A program made the position numbers and the translations under genes. The notes below the pieces were generated by a model. The model was not told the DNA's origin. It made no database searches and was given only the letters and a program-made list of their open reading frames with translations. DNA of 64,000 nt from NCBI RefSeq assembly GCF_943169845.1, contig NZ_CALPBW010000009.1:19052-83051 (forward strand), given 5' to 3'. Of this stretch, positions 27,819-36,653 are shown in pieces; position 1 is the stretch's first letter, and each line of letters opens with the position of its first letter. Source of the stretch: Peptoniphilus rachelemmaiella (GTDB lineage Bacteria > Bacillota > Clostridia > Tissierellales > Peptoniphilaceae).

Positions 27819-27843
27819 GGAAACCTCTTTCTAATCACCGTCT

Positions 27844-28488
27844 CTAGCGCCCTTTTAGAAAAGACCAAAAAGACTTCTTTTCTCCTCCTCCGGCTGCTTT
27901 GCCTTGAAGGGAAAAAGACGGTGCTTGTACTTCGTTAAAAAACAGGGCGTCGTCGAGATGCAGGTTTTCGATGCCTTCCAGTGCTTCTCTGTCTCCGGGC
28001 TTTAGGCGATTCAACACCACGACCACCTTGGCGGGGCATTTGTTTTGCCGAAGGACAAAGCGAATGCGGTCCAGGTTGCGAACCGAGCCCGGTTCATTGG
28101 TCACGACGCAATAGATGACATCGGCGGCCTTGGCCCAATTCACGAGGTCTTTTTCTCTGTAGCGGGACAGATCCACAAAGACATCGTCGTCGCCTAAGCC
28201 TTTAACTGCCTTGAAAAAAGCCTCGTCGTCGATTTCTTCCAAATCGTGAAAGATGTTTCCCTGAATGAAATCGTAGCCCTCTCCTTCGATCGCCACGTCG
28301 TGCAGGGGCTTTCCCTGAAGAAAGTCCATATAGTCTTCGATGGCATCGGTTGCTTCTTCTAAAAACATATCCTGCACGCGGGTGCGGTTGGAAGCCTCAA
28401 TTAAAAGGCCCTTCGCCTCTTTGGCGAAATCTCGGGCCATGGTGCTGGTGCCGCATCCGCCCACCGTTGAAATAATGACAGTAATCAT
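27844..28488 (-). CDS. MinD/ParA-like protein with degenerate P-loop
   Basis: 214 residues. Its fold markers are those of MinD: an N-terminal VIISTVGGCGTST loop, a VFVDLS strand, and CVVTNEPGSVRNLDRI, close to the MinD stretch that follows switch II. The deviant Walker A motif should read KGGxGKTT; here it is V9-G10-G11-C12-G13-T14-S15-T16, so the signature lysine and the P-loop lysine are both replaced. The last residues (EKKSFWSFLKGR) look like the amphipathic membrane-targeting helix of MinD. It sits after mreC-mreD-mrdA, where minC-minD lie in many Firmicutes; minC is absent. ATP hydrolysis is unlikely. Role unknown, perhaps a membrane-bound scaffold in division or wall growth. Confidence 0.7.
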   Translation of the reverse strand: MITVIISTVGGCGTSTMARDFAKEAKGLLIEASNRTRVQDMFLEEATDAIEDYMDFLQGKPLHDVAIEGEGYDFIQGNIFHDLEEIDDEAFFKAVKGLGDDDVFVDLSRYREKDLVNWAKAADVIYCVVTNEPGSVRNLDRIRFVLRQNKCPAKVVVVLNRLKPGDREALEGIENLHLDDALFFNEVQAPSFSLQGKAAGGGEKKSFWSFLKGR

Positions 28489-28490
28489 GC

Positions 28491-31400
28491 TTACTCCGTT
28501 TCCAATCCCGTTTCCGTCGGGAGGGTTTCATCTTTGATTTCTTTGTAGAAGCCGAAATACTGAGCCAAAACCTGTTGCATAATGGGTCCGCAGTTGGCCC
28601 CGTTGCCCCCTTGGAACAAGACCACGGTCACGGCGATCTCGGGATTATCCGCCGGGGCGTAGCCCACTTGCCAAGCGAAAGCGTCGTAGCTTTCCTTGGT
28701 GTAGGGGTTCACGCCGGCCCGTTGGGCACTCCCGGTCTTCATGGCCACTTCCACGGGAAACTTTTCAAACAAGTTGGCATTGAGACCTGACAGGGCCACA
28801 AGCTTCATGCCTTCGCGAAGGTCTTTATAATACTCGGGCTTTAGACCCACTTGTTTCACTGCCTCTTTTTTGTGATCTTTCCCCGTCAATAAAGTCAGGG
28901 GATAAAGATTGCCGCCATTGGCCAGGGCCATGGCGTAGCGCTCCATTTCCACCGGCGTATAGGCATTGGAGCCTTGCCCGATAACCACATTCATGGTATC
29001 CGCCATGGTCCATTTGGATTGATCGATGTAGGTGTATTTTAAGAGATCGGCTAAAGGCACTCGCTGGCCCTTGCCCTTCTTCTCACCGTCCACATGTAAA
29101 TCCTTTAAAAAGGTGTAGACCTCGTCGCGGGTCATGGGCGTCTTGTCGTCTAAACAATTCACCACGGCATTGACTGCCTTGTCTCTTTCCTTGTCGGAAC
29201 GAATGTCCGCCATATAGACGGAGCGGTTTTCGTTTAGATGGCGACGCAGGAGGGCTTTTAATGTTTTTTTCTTCGACTCGGGATCGGGAATGGTGCCTTT
29301 GCTTTCTCGCGGTATGGCAATTTCCAGCCCCGTACGATCCCCTAAACCGTAGCGCTTGGCCATGGCGGCGATTTCATGGGGCTTCACTTGAATGCCTAAG
29401 TCCACATTGCGCCGTTGGTCTTTCCCGAGACCCAATGAGTAAAAGTAATAGTTACAGGAATCCCTTAAAGCATAGGCCAAGGTTTCATTGCCGTGTACCT
29501 CGCGGCTCTGATTCCACAACCAGCAACCGAAGGTTCTGCCGCCGATGTCCACATAACCGCCGTCGGGAATTTCCATGTCGGGATCCAAGCCTTTTTCAAG
29601 GGCCACGGAAGCCGTAACCATTTTAAAAATACTCCCCGGCTGAATCGCCGATTGCATGGCGATATTATAAAGGGGGCGCGGCGCCAGTTGATTGTCCTCT
29701 TCCTTGGGCTTTAAGCTTTCCCAAGCCGAGGGATTGATCCCTTTGGCGAAGAGATTGGGGTCGTAGGAAGGATAATTGGCCAGGGCCAACACCTCGCCTG
29801 TGTGCACATCGGCCACGACCACGGCGCCGGATGCGGCATTTTTAAAGGCCGTGCCCTTTTCGCGGCTGGTCAGGTAGGAATAGGTGCCCCAAGGCGAGAC
29901 GTAGGGCGTGGCGGTGCGAATTTGTTGAAGCACCGTGGCCAAACTTTCCTCCGCTTTCTTTTGCAACTCGATGTCGATGCTCAGACGCACGTCGCCTCCC
30001 GGCTCTGGCTTCACTTCCCGAATCACGCCGGTGGTGTTGCCCGAGGAATCCACGGAGACGGTTTTTCTGCCGTCGGTGCCCTTGAGCCGATCTTCGAAGA
30101 CCTGTTCCATGCCGGTCTTTCCGATAAGGTCGTTGCGGTTGTAGCCTCGCTTTTTAATGTACTTGTCGATTTCCTTGTCTTGGGCAATGTTTCCGATATA
30201 GCCCAGCACATGGGCGCCTAAATTCCCCTCGGGATAATAGCGAATGGGCTCCACGGAAATATGAATCCCCGAACGATTGGAGAGTTTCTCTTCGATTTTC
30301 GCCACGGTTTCGTCTTGAATTTCGTAGGCGTAGTTAATGGGCATGTAGGCGTAACTGCCCTGACTGCCGATGGCGTCGTAGACATTTAAAATGCCGAAGA
30401 CTTCGTAGGGGCTCAGGTGCTTGTCGATATCGAAGCGGTCCCTGCGGGCTTCGAAAATTTCTTTTGACGAAGCGGCGCCCTTTAAGCCCGCCCCCTTTGC
30501 CAGGTCGATGGCATTATTCAATTGGGTGTAGTTTGGCTTTTCTCCGCTGACGGAAATCCCCGTGGCCATGCCTTCGTCAATTAAGTAGCTTTGCACCGCC
30601 TCGGCCATGCCGTCGACGGCGGCAAACTCTTTTCTGTATTTCTTTGCCGTGATGAGTTTCACCAATTGTGCGTTGGCCAAATTGCCCTTTTTATCCACCA
30701 CCACGGTCTTGTCGTTTTGTTTCTTTAGTTCCAGATCCGCGCCTTTTTTCACAGCAAAATCCACACTGTTTTTTAATACCTTCTCATCGGAGAGGAGGAA
30801 TTTTTCCGGATTGCGCTCCTTTAAAACGGCGATTAAATCTTCCGCCGCAGTCGAGGACCAGCTGACCTCGGGGGAGATGTCCATGAGCCGCACTTTCGCC
30901 TGAATGTAGCCGTCGTAGTATTCGTTGCCGTAGCTTCTCAGGCCCACGGAAGGCACGTCGTTTTTCACAATATCATAGGCCAGTTTACGGCCGATGGGAT
31001 GAGCCAATACCTCTTCCACATACATGGGGTGGTCAAGCAAAAAAGCAATTAAATCCTCGTCGGCACCGGTGGTTTGGGCGAATCCGTAGCGTTCCTTAAA
31101 GCGGGCGGCCTTTTGCGGATCCGAATACGCCACCCGAGTGCCTACGCGAACCATGCCCCCCTCTTGAAACACCCGTTGGCGAAGCAATTGGTTTAATACG
31201 GAATAGCCGTAATGGCTGCGGTAGGGCTTTTTCAGGCGACTGCCGAGAAACGCGGCGAGCTTTTCCTTGTTCATCAAGGCATTCAGGACCAAAGACTTGG
31301 GCGCATCGCCGCTTTTGTAGTCGTTTAAATCGCGATAGACCAAGCTGTTTAAAAGAATGGGATTGGCCTTCATATAGCCTGCCCCGTCTTCTTCCAAGTA

Positions 31401-31715
31401 GCGACTCAAAAGTAGGTAGGCATTGTTTTTCTCTTCCCGCGTGAAGCGCTCCAGCTCGTCTTTTCGAATTTGCACGGCAAAAACGGGGCGGTTTCCCGCC
31501 AAAACGACGCCGTTTCGATCGCGAATCTTTCCCCGCTGCGCCGTAATGGCAATGTCTTTTACCCGCCGCTCGTCGGCGAGCTTGCGGTATTTGTGGCCTT
31601 GAATCAAGGTAATATGAAAGAGTTGCAGCAAAAGAAAGATAAAAAGAACGGCCATGACCGTGGTAAAGATCTTGTAGCGATCCCATGCCTTCGCTTTTTC
31701 CCAAAAATTATGCAT
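28491..31715 (-). CDS. mrdA: Giant penicillin-binding protein 2 (transpeptidase)
   Basis: 1074 residues, far longer than the 600-700 of classical PBP2. One membrane helix (about 18-38) is followed by the start of the dimerisation/pedestal domain (RGKIRDRNG), an insertion of roughly 370-400 residues without motifs that I recognise, the remainder of the pedestal (RYYPEGNLGAHVLGYIG), and the transpeptidase domain: active-site SIFK in QPGSIFKM, SCN triad in RDSCNYYF, and KTGS in AMKTGSAQ. It cross-links peptidoglycan in the elongasome with MreC, MreD and RodA. A second insert of about 90 residues lies between SCN and KTG. It overlaps mreD by eight bases. Confidence 0.94.
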   Translation of the reverse strand: MHNFWEKAKAWDRYKIFTTVMAVLFIFLLLQLFHITLIQGHKYRKLADERRVKDIAITAQRGKIRDRNGVVLAGNRPVFAVQIRKDELERFTREEKNNAYLLLSRYLEEDGAGYMKANPILLNSLVYRDLNDYKSGDAPKSLVLNALMNKEKLAAFLGSRLKKPYRSHYGYSVLNQLLRQRVFQEGGMVRVGTRVAYSDPQKAARFKERYGFAQTTGADEDLIAFLLDHPMYVEEVLAHPIGRKLAYDIVKNDVPSVGLRSYGNEYYDGYIQAKVRLMDISPEVSWSSTAAEDLIAVLKERNPEKFLLSDEKVLKNSVDFAVKKGADLELKKQNDKTVVVDKKGNLANAQLVKLITAKKYRKEFAAVDGMAEAVQSYLIDEGMATGISVSGEKPNYTQLNNAIDLAKGAGLKGAASSKEIFEARRDRFDIDKHLSPYEVFGILNVYDAIGSQGSYAYMPINYAYEIQDETVAKIEEKLSNRSGIHISVEPIRYYPEGNLGAHVLGYIGNIAQDKEIDKYIKKRGYNRNDLIGKTGMEQVFEDRLKGTDGRKTVSVDSSGNTTGVIREVKPEPGGDVRLSIDIELQKKAEESLATVLQQIRTATPYVSPWGTYSYLTSREKGTAFKNAASGAVVVADVHTGEVLALANYPSYDPNLFAKGINPSAWESLKPKEEDNQLAPRPLYNIAMQSAIQPGSIFKMVTASVALEKGLDPDMEIPDGGYVDIGGRTFGCWLWNQSREVHGNETLAYALRDSCNYYFYSLGLGKDQRRNVDLGIQVKPHEIAAMAKRYGLGDRTGLEIAIPRESKGTIPDPESKKKTLKALLRRHLNENRSVYMADIRSDKERDKAVNAVVNCLDDKTPMTRDEVYTFLKDLHVDGEKKGKGQRVPLADLLKYTYIDQSKWTMADTMNVVIGQGSNAYTPVEMERYAMALANGGNLYPLTLLTGKDHKKEAVKQVGLKPEYYKDLREGMKLVALSGLNANLFEKFPVEVAMKTGSAQRAGVNPYTKESYDAFAWQVGYAPADNPEIAVTVVLFQGGNGANCGPIMQQVLAQYFGFYKEIKDETLPTETGLETE

Positions 31716-32202
31716 CGCTATCCCTTCCGAGCACTCTGTAATCTGTAACTTCCTTTAAAAAATAATGGCTCATGACCGCGCCGTAGATTCCCGTGGAAAG
31801 GGGCACGGTGAAAAAGGTGTAGGAATCCACCATGCTCACCTCCCAGCCGAAAATCATCAGCAAAATGAAAAAGACCAATTCCGCCACAGCCGCCGTCACG
31901 GCGACAACCACTCCGGTAGCCACAGGCGCCGGATGGGGAATGAGGTGATCCCATCCGTAGGCCGCGGCAAAAAACATGCCGTGGAGTAGCACATAGGGCC
32001 CGATGGCCGCCGCTACTGCCCCGTCCATGATAAGGGCGGATACAAAAGCGAAGGCCAATGCCCACTTTTTGTTAAGGCGAAAAAGGATAAATAGAGCGGC
32101 TGCCGGCAAATAGCCCCGCAGAATCGACGGCAAACTTTGAAATAGAGGCGACATGTAAATAAATGGCGTGAGAAAAAGAAGCGCGTCGCTTACTCGTTTC
32201 AT
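31708..32202 (-). CDS. mreD: Rod shape-determining protein MreD
   Basis: 164 residues, about five membrane helices, typical MreD length and hydropathy (LLFLTPFIYMSPLF start). Identification depends partly on position between mreC (four-base overlap) and mrdA. It is a membrane partner of MreC and PBP2 in wall synthesis. Confidence 0.88.
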   Translation of the reverse strand: MKRVSDALLFLTPFIYMSPLFQSLPSILRGYLPAAALFILFRLNKKWALAFAFVSALIMDGAVAAAIGPYVLLHGMFFAAAYGWDHLIPHPAPVATGVVVAVTAAVAELVFFILLMIFGWEVSMVDSYTFFTVPLSTGIYGAVMSHYFLKEVTDYRVLGRDSDA

Positions 32203-33038
32203 TTCCCACCTGCCAATACAAATACCCGGTAGATGTTGTGGAAATTAATGCCACTGTCCACCTTAATGTTTTTCACCATTTTATCTTCGTCGGTGCTCAC
32301 TTCGCTGACGGTGCCGATGTACATATCCGGCTCGTAGCCGTCGCCGATGCCCGTGGTAAAGAGGGTATCTCCCACCACGATGTCCGCATACAGATCAAAG
32401 GCATAGCCCTCCAAGCGTCGGTTTACGCCGCGGAGCACGCCGCCGTCGGAGGTGCGGATGCTTCTAAAACTAATGGCGTTTTCTTCGTCGATGATGCTCC
32501 GCACCTGAGCGGAAAAAGGCGTCACCTTGGTGACATAGCCGATAACCCCTTCCGCCGACGCGTCGTCGCCCTTGGTCATGGGAGCGATGACCGTGTCTCC
32601 CACATGAATGCCCGCCTTGGAGCCTTTGTTAATGGTAAAGCGGTGGAAATACATCCCTGAAGACTTCGCCGTCACCCGCGCATCCACGGCGCCGAGCTTT
32701 CGGTTGTTTCGAATGGCGTAGGCGTTGGACAAAAAGGTGGAGCGATTGACAATGTCTTCCAGGTTTTTATTTTCTCTTTTCAGTTGGGTCAGCTCTTTTT
32801 TCATGCGCTTATTTTCGGCGCTTAAGGAGGTAACGTGAATCAGGCTTCTCGCCCCTTCTCCCACGTAGTTCAGACCCGTGCCCAAGGTGTCGGTGACGGG
32901 GCTTGCGGCGGTAGACACGGCGAAATCCAAATTGCGCAGAATGTCGGCGCCGTAAGGGGTAAAGCCGAAAAACAAAAATAATAGGACGAGGGCCCCGCGC
33001 TTAATCCAATTTTTCTTTAATTCTACTAAGGGCTTCAT
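32199..33038 (-). CDS. mreC: Cell shape-determining protein MreC
   Basis: 279 residues: an N-terminal membrane helix (about 15-33), a coiled coil (about 70-100, ENKRMKKELTQLKRENKNLE) and the extracellular double beta-barrel domain (GIHVGDTVIAPM, VGYVTKVTPFSAQVRSIID). MreC organises the PBP2-RodA machine. It starts three bases after radC, with no mreB between them, which is unusual for the Firmicute radC-mreBCD order. Confidence 0.93.
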   Translation of the reverse strand: MKPLVELKKNWIKRGALVLLFLFFGFTPYGADILRNLDFAVSTAASPVTDTLGTGLNYVGEGARSLIHVTSLSAENKRMKKELTQLKRENKNLEDIVNRSTFLSNAYAIRNNRKLGAVDARVTAKSSGMYFHRFTINKGSKAGIHVGDTVIAPMTKGDDASAEGVIGYVTKVTPFSAQVRSIIDEENAISFRSIRTSDGGVLRGVNRRLEGYAFDLYADIVVGDTLFTTGIGDGYEPDMYIGTVSEVSTDEDKMVKNIKVDSGINFHNIYRVFVLAGGK

Positions 33039-33041
33039 AGC

Positions 33042-33755
33042 CTATAACGCTCCATCTTCTAAAAAACTGTAAAAACTGTGATCGCCGACGATAATGTGGT
33101 CCACGACGGGTATGCCTAAAAGCTCGCCCGCCCGCTTCAAGCGCTCGGTGAGGCTTCTGTCTTCCGAAGAAGGCCTGGGATTGCCCGCCGGATGATTATG
33201 TACCAAGGCGATGGAATGGCATTTCTTGCCGATGGCCCCTTGAAAGACATCCCGCGGGTGAACCACAGTGCAGTCCAAGGTGCCTCTGGAGATGCACTCC
33301 ACAAATTGCAACTCCTTCTTCACGTTCAGGCCGATGACGCGAAACTCTTCGTGCTGAAGCCCCATTAAATCCGGGGAAACGAAATCCGCAATGGCTTTCG
33401 GCGTGTTTAGGGGCACGGCTTGGCCCATGGGCCGACGCATTCTCCGCGCCATTTCCACCATGCCAACGAGGCGGGCGGCTTTGCTCTTTCCGATGCCTTT
33501 GACGGAGAGAAAATCGTCGTAGGTGCCGGTGAAAAGAGAGCTCAGGCCCTGACGAGCCGGAGACTTGCTTTCCAAGCTGTCGATAATATCCTGTGCCACC
33601 TCGATGGCGGTTCTGCCCATGGTGCCGGTGCGCAAAAAAAGAGCCAAAAGTTCGCTGTCGGAGAGGGCTTCGGCGCCGTAAGTCATGAGCTTTTCCTCAG
33701 GCAGCGTGGCGTGATCGTAGTCCAGAAGCTTTTTCTTTTCCCCATTATCGCTCAT
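33042..33755 (-). CDS. radC: RadC family JAB-domain protein
   Basis: 237 residues: an N-terminal helix-hairpin-helix region (VKGIGKSKAARLVG) and a C-terminal JAB/MPN domain with the metal-binding HNHPAGNPRPSSED. Despite the name, a repair role is not established for the family. It overlaps maf by 11 bases. Confidence 0.94.
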   Translation of the reverse strand: MSDNGEKKKLLDYDHATLPEEKLMTYGAEALSDSELLALFLRTGTMGRTAIEVAQDIIDSLESKSPARQGLSSLFTGTYDDFLSVKGIGKSKAARLVGMVEMARRMRRPMGQAVPLNTPKAIADFVSPDLMGLQHEEFRVIGLNVKKELQFVECISRGTLDCTVVHPRDVFQGAIGKKCHSIALVHNHPAGNPRPSSEDRSLTERLKRAGELLGIPVVDHIIVGDHSFYSFLEDGAL

Positions 33756-34302
33756 GGCCCACTCCTTTCAATTGCTTTTCAATGGATGCCACGTGCATGC
33801 CGATGACCGTGTCCATGGCTCCCTCTACCGTGATCTTAAATTCGTCGATGTCCTGCACGCCATAGGCCCCCGCCTTGTCCATGTAGGTGTTTTTGTCTAA
33901 ATAGGCCTTCATTTGCGCCTCGGTAAAATCTTCAAAGTGCACGAAAGACTGATCGTAGTCTACGTATTTTTTCTCGCCTAAAATGGCGTAGGCGCTGATA
34001 ACCCGGTGCGTCCGCCCCTTCATGGCCAAAAGCATTTTCTCGGCCTCGGCGCGGTCTTTCGGCTTACCTAAGATTGTATCGCCCAATACCACCACCGTAT
34101 CCACGGCGACGACCACATCCTCCGGCCGCTTTTCTTTCACGCACATGGCCTTTTGAAGGGCCAATTGCATGGTGTAGATCTCCGCAGGCGACAAACGCAA
34201 ATGCCTTTCATCGTAGTCCGGTTTTTCTATTTCGAAAGTAAATCCTCCCTCCGCCAAAAGTTTTTTTCTGCGGGGAGATGACGAAGCCAAGACTAAGCTC
34301 AT
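33745..34302 (-). CDS. maf: Maf family nucleotide pyrophosphatase
   Basis: 185 residues with LVLASSSPRRKKLL, YDERH and the catalytic VVAVDTVVVLGD. Maf proteins hydrolyse dTTP/UTP or modified nucleotides, and overexpression blocks septation in Bacillus. It lies in the conserved maf-radC-mre order and overlaps the preceding transporter gene by four bases. Confidence 0.95.
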   Translation of the reverse strand: MSLVLASSSPRRKKLLAEGGFTFEIEKPDYDERHLRLSPAEIYTMQLALQKAMCVKEKRPEDVVVAVDTVVVLGDTILGKPKDRAEAEKMLLAMKGRTHRVISAYAILGEKKYVDYDQSFVHFEDFTEAQMKAYLDKNTYMDKAGAYGVQDIDEFKITVEGAMDTVIGMHVASIEKQLKGVGHER

Positions 34303-34802
34303 AAACGCACTCCGATCTTTTGTAAATGACGACTGACATAAATGGCCGCGAGGCCCACGAAATAGCCTGTAAATAATCCTAAAATCAAGAGGAGAGGCAA
34401 ATAGGTCAAAAGGCCCATGTTATGAACCATGACAATGGCCGTGGTGATCTGTCCCACATTGTGGAAGAAGGATCCGATAAAACTGATGCCGATGAGTGTG
34501 GCGCTCTTAATGGTTTTTAAGGATAAAATCATGGCCAAAGACGAAAGCAGGGCGCCGGTGCCGCTGTAGAAAAAGCTTGTCACATTGCCGGTGACGAGCA
34601 TCAAAAGCACGCTTTTTAATATGGCCACGACGAAGCCTTCCTTGGGCCCGAAGACCACGATGGTCGTTAAAATCACCACATTGGAAAGGCCCAGGCGTGC
34701 TCCCGGCAGGGGCACGGGCAAGGGAATCATGGTTTCCATAAAGCCCAAGGCCACGGCCATGGCGATCATTAATCCTAAAAATATTTGTTTTCGACTATCC
34801 AT
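34299..34802 (-). CDS. Gx transporter family membrane protein
   Basis: 167 residues with about five membrane helices (LGFMETMIPLPVPLPGARLGLSN opening region, read in two pieces). This family is often labelled heptaprenyl diphosphate synthase component I, but it looks like an ECF-type substrate-binding membrane protein. It is two bases downstream of a NusG-II domain gene, the pairing found in EetB/EetA of Listeria-type flavin-based extracellular electron transfer loci. Here no Ndh2, ApbE or PplA gene is adjacent. Substrate unknown. Confidence 0.8.
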   Translation of the reverse strand: MDSRKQIFLGLMIAMAVALGFMETMIPLPVPLPGARLGLSNVVILTTIVVFGPKEGFVVAILKSVLLMLVTGNVTSFFYSGTGALLSSLAMILSLKTIKSATLIGISFIGSFFHNVGQITTAIVMVHNMGLLTYLPLLLILGLFTGYFVGLAAIYVSRHLQKIGVRL

Positions 34803-34804
34803 GC

Positions 34805-35182
34805 TTACCTCAACAATAGATCCATGGTGGGCGTCTCGTCGCTTTTGATTTCAGCGATGATGCGGTGGGGAAGGCAGACAATCATCTCTCCCGGCCGCTT
34901 AATAGGCGCCATATTTAAACAAATGCCGTCGGGGCAGTCGGACTCCGTCATCTTTGCCCCATTTTCGTCAATGGTCAATTTATTTGTGCCGCCGTGCGAG
35001 TGGAAAACATACGTCTTTCCTCTGTGGGCGTCGTCCATGGGAATTTTCTTCACTTCTTTGCCGTCGATTTGCACGCTCACATAGGCGTGGGCCGCTTCTT
35101 TTTTCGGAATCAACTGCGTCGCACCGAGGCCCAAGGCGACGACGAGAATAACGAAGGCGATGATCACATCGGTTTTATTCAT
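34805..35182 (-). CDS. NusG domain II-containing membrane-anchored protein
   Basis: 125 residues: a membrane helix near the start (TDVIIAFVILVVALGLGATQL) written here in full only as its motif, then an extracellular domain with a CPDGIC motif (about residues 80-86) and CLPHRI. The start is the ATG at 35182, with GGGGGGAG directly upstream. The two cysteines of CPDGIC could form a disulfide or bind a metal. It is the first gene of the run to rng, paired with the Gx transporter; an EetA-like role in electron transfer is possible but not shown. Confidence 0.82.
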   Translation of the reverse strand: MNKTDVIIAFVILVVALGLGATQLIPKKEAAHAYVSVQIDGKEVKKIPMDDAHRGKTYVFHSHGGTNKLTIDENGAKMTESDCPDGICLNMAPIKRPGEMIVCLPHRIIAEIKSDETPTMDLLLR

Positions 35183-35206
35183 GGCTCCCCCCTTTTTCAA
35201 CATTTA

Positions 35207-35212
35207 ATTATA
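35207..35212 (-). promoter_or_regulatory. Extended -10 promoter of the nusG-II to rng run
   Basis: On the reverse strand ATGGTATAAT is an extended -10 box, 25 bases before the first ATG. No strong -35 is present. From here the genes down to rng have gaps of at most 25 bases. Confidence 0.6.
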
Positions 35213-35257
35213 CCATAGATAGGCAGCGGAAAAAGAAAGGCTCTATGGGAAAAACAA

Positions 35258-35290
35258 AAGCCCCGGCATGAACTATTGCCGAGGCTTTGG
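35258..35290 (-). terminator. Terminator of the lipoprotein gene
   Basis: On the reverse strand AAAGCCTCGGCAAT pairs imperfectly with ATGCCGGGGCTTTT, followed by T residues, 34 bases after the stop of the lipoprotein gene. Confidence 0.75.
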
Positions 35291-35323
35291 AAGTCCGTTC
35301 TATTTTGTTGCTTTCTGAAATTA

Positions 35324-36508
35324 TCAAAATTCGTTTTCCACAACTTCATCCGGTGAGTCGTAACCCGGGGTCGTAATTCTCTCCCATCTTCCCGGGTCAT
35401 ACTTGCCGCTTTTAATTACCATCGTCCCTTTTACCTTTTCGTAGTCAATAGAGAAAATTGTTTTTAAATCTTCAATATCAATATAGAAAATACCATCTTT
35501 CACAAAAGGCTTATTTTTAGGTCTAAAGTATTCGCGGGTTCCCGGGGGCGCCTCATAGAGTTCATCAATACTTATAAAGATGTTTTTCTCACTATAATAC
35601 GCATCGAAATACTCATCTCCCTTGCCAGGCCAAGCAACCAAGAACCAAGTCTTTCCATCCCCGGCATCCTTATAGTAGGTTGCCGGATCGTTGTAATCTC
35701 CCGGCAATTCTCCTCTCGGCGTATCAGTAACGGGCATGTATTTTACAAATAGCAGATTCATCTCGCCAAAAGGATAATAGGTAACCCCATCTTTGACGAT
35801 AACATCCACCGTCCCCGCATCTTTTCCTTCAATGTTCAACGGCACTATAGCGCTTTCTATATTTTTGTGGGCCTTCTTTTCAGCTATCACGAATTGGCGG
35901 CTCTTTTGATCGTAATCATAGGTCATTTCTCGTTCCTTGCGCACGCCGCCGGCTTCAGTATTTTCTATATAGGTTTCGTTGTTTACGAAATGATCGCCGA
36001 CTTTGTCGAAGAGATCGATATGAGACGAAATGTCCGGCTCGTAGACCTCGTTGTCCTTGACGCCGTAGAGATAGCCCATGCCGCCCGTAGTGAACAACTT
36101 TCTCAGATAGAGATAAGCGTCTTTTCCGACCACCAAGAGATGGGGGTTGTCGTCAAATCCGTCTTCTTCCACACCGCGAACTTCCCGGGGCTGTAAATCT
36201 TCGTCAATATAAATAAGCTTTAAGCCGTCATCCTTTTTCACAATGGCATAGGCGGCGAGCTTGCCGTTGTCGTCGTAGTCGTCAATCCACAAACATTTTT
36301 CACCCTCGTCGGTGGTGTAAATGGATAAATTGTCTTCCGCATATCGGCGAATGGCTTTTTCATTGTATCCGCCTTCATTCGCCTCACCCGTTTTAGGCGC
36401 ACCGCCGGTGTCGCGCGAGGCGATTTCGTTGAGAATGGGGCGCGGCTTGGCACTGACGCACCCGGTGAGCAAACAGGCAATCAAAAAAATGGACAAATAG
36501 CGTTTCAT
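35324..36508 (-). CDS. Hypothetical lipoprotein
   Basis: 394 residues. A signal peptide ends in a lipobox (LLTGC, C17), so it is anchored outside the membrane. The body is acidic and rich in D, E and Y, with many short beta-like segments (YAIVKKDDGLKLIYI, LYLRKLF, GVTYYPFGEMNLLFV); I recognise no known domain or catalytic motif. GGAGG lies before the ATG and an extended -10 box (TGATATAAT, 36535-36540) further upstream. It is monocistronic with its own terminator. The gene is more A/T-rich than its neighbours, which may mean recent acquisition. Function unknown. Confidence 0.8.
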   Translation of the reverse strand: MKRYLSIFLIACLLTGCVSAKPRPILNEIASRDTGGAPKTGEANEGGYNEKAIRRYAEDNLSIYTTDEGEKCLWIDDYDDNGKLAAYAIVKKDDGLKLIYIDEDLQPREVRGVEEDGFDDNPHLLVVGKDAYLYLRKLFTTGGMGYLYGVKDNEVYEPDISSHIDLFDKVGDHFVNNETYIENTEAGGVRKEREMTYDYDQKSRQFVIAEKKAHKNIESAIVPLNIEGKDAGTVDVIVKDGVTYYPFGEMNLLFVKYMPVTDTPRGELPGDYNDPATYYKDAGDGKTWFLVAWPGKGDEYFDAYYSEKNIFISIDELYEAPPGTREYFRPKNKPFVKDGIFYIDIEDLKTIFSIDYEKVKGTMVIKSGKYDPGRWERITTPGYDSPDEVVENEF

Positions 36509-36653
36509 AAAAACCTCCTGCCGTTTTTATTTATATTATATCATTTTAAATAATAAAATCAGCCGTTTATTTCTTTCATCCGTAAAACAGCAGGATCATT
36601 CGTTTTTTTCGCATAAATTCTTTCAATTTTTATCGGTTCAGTTGATTCTTTTC

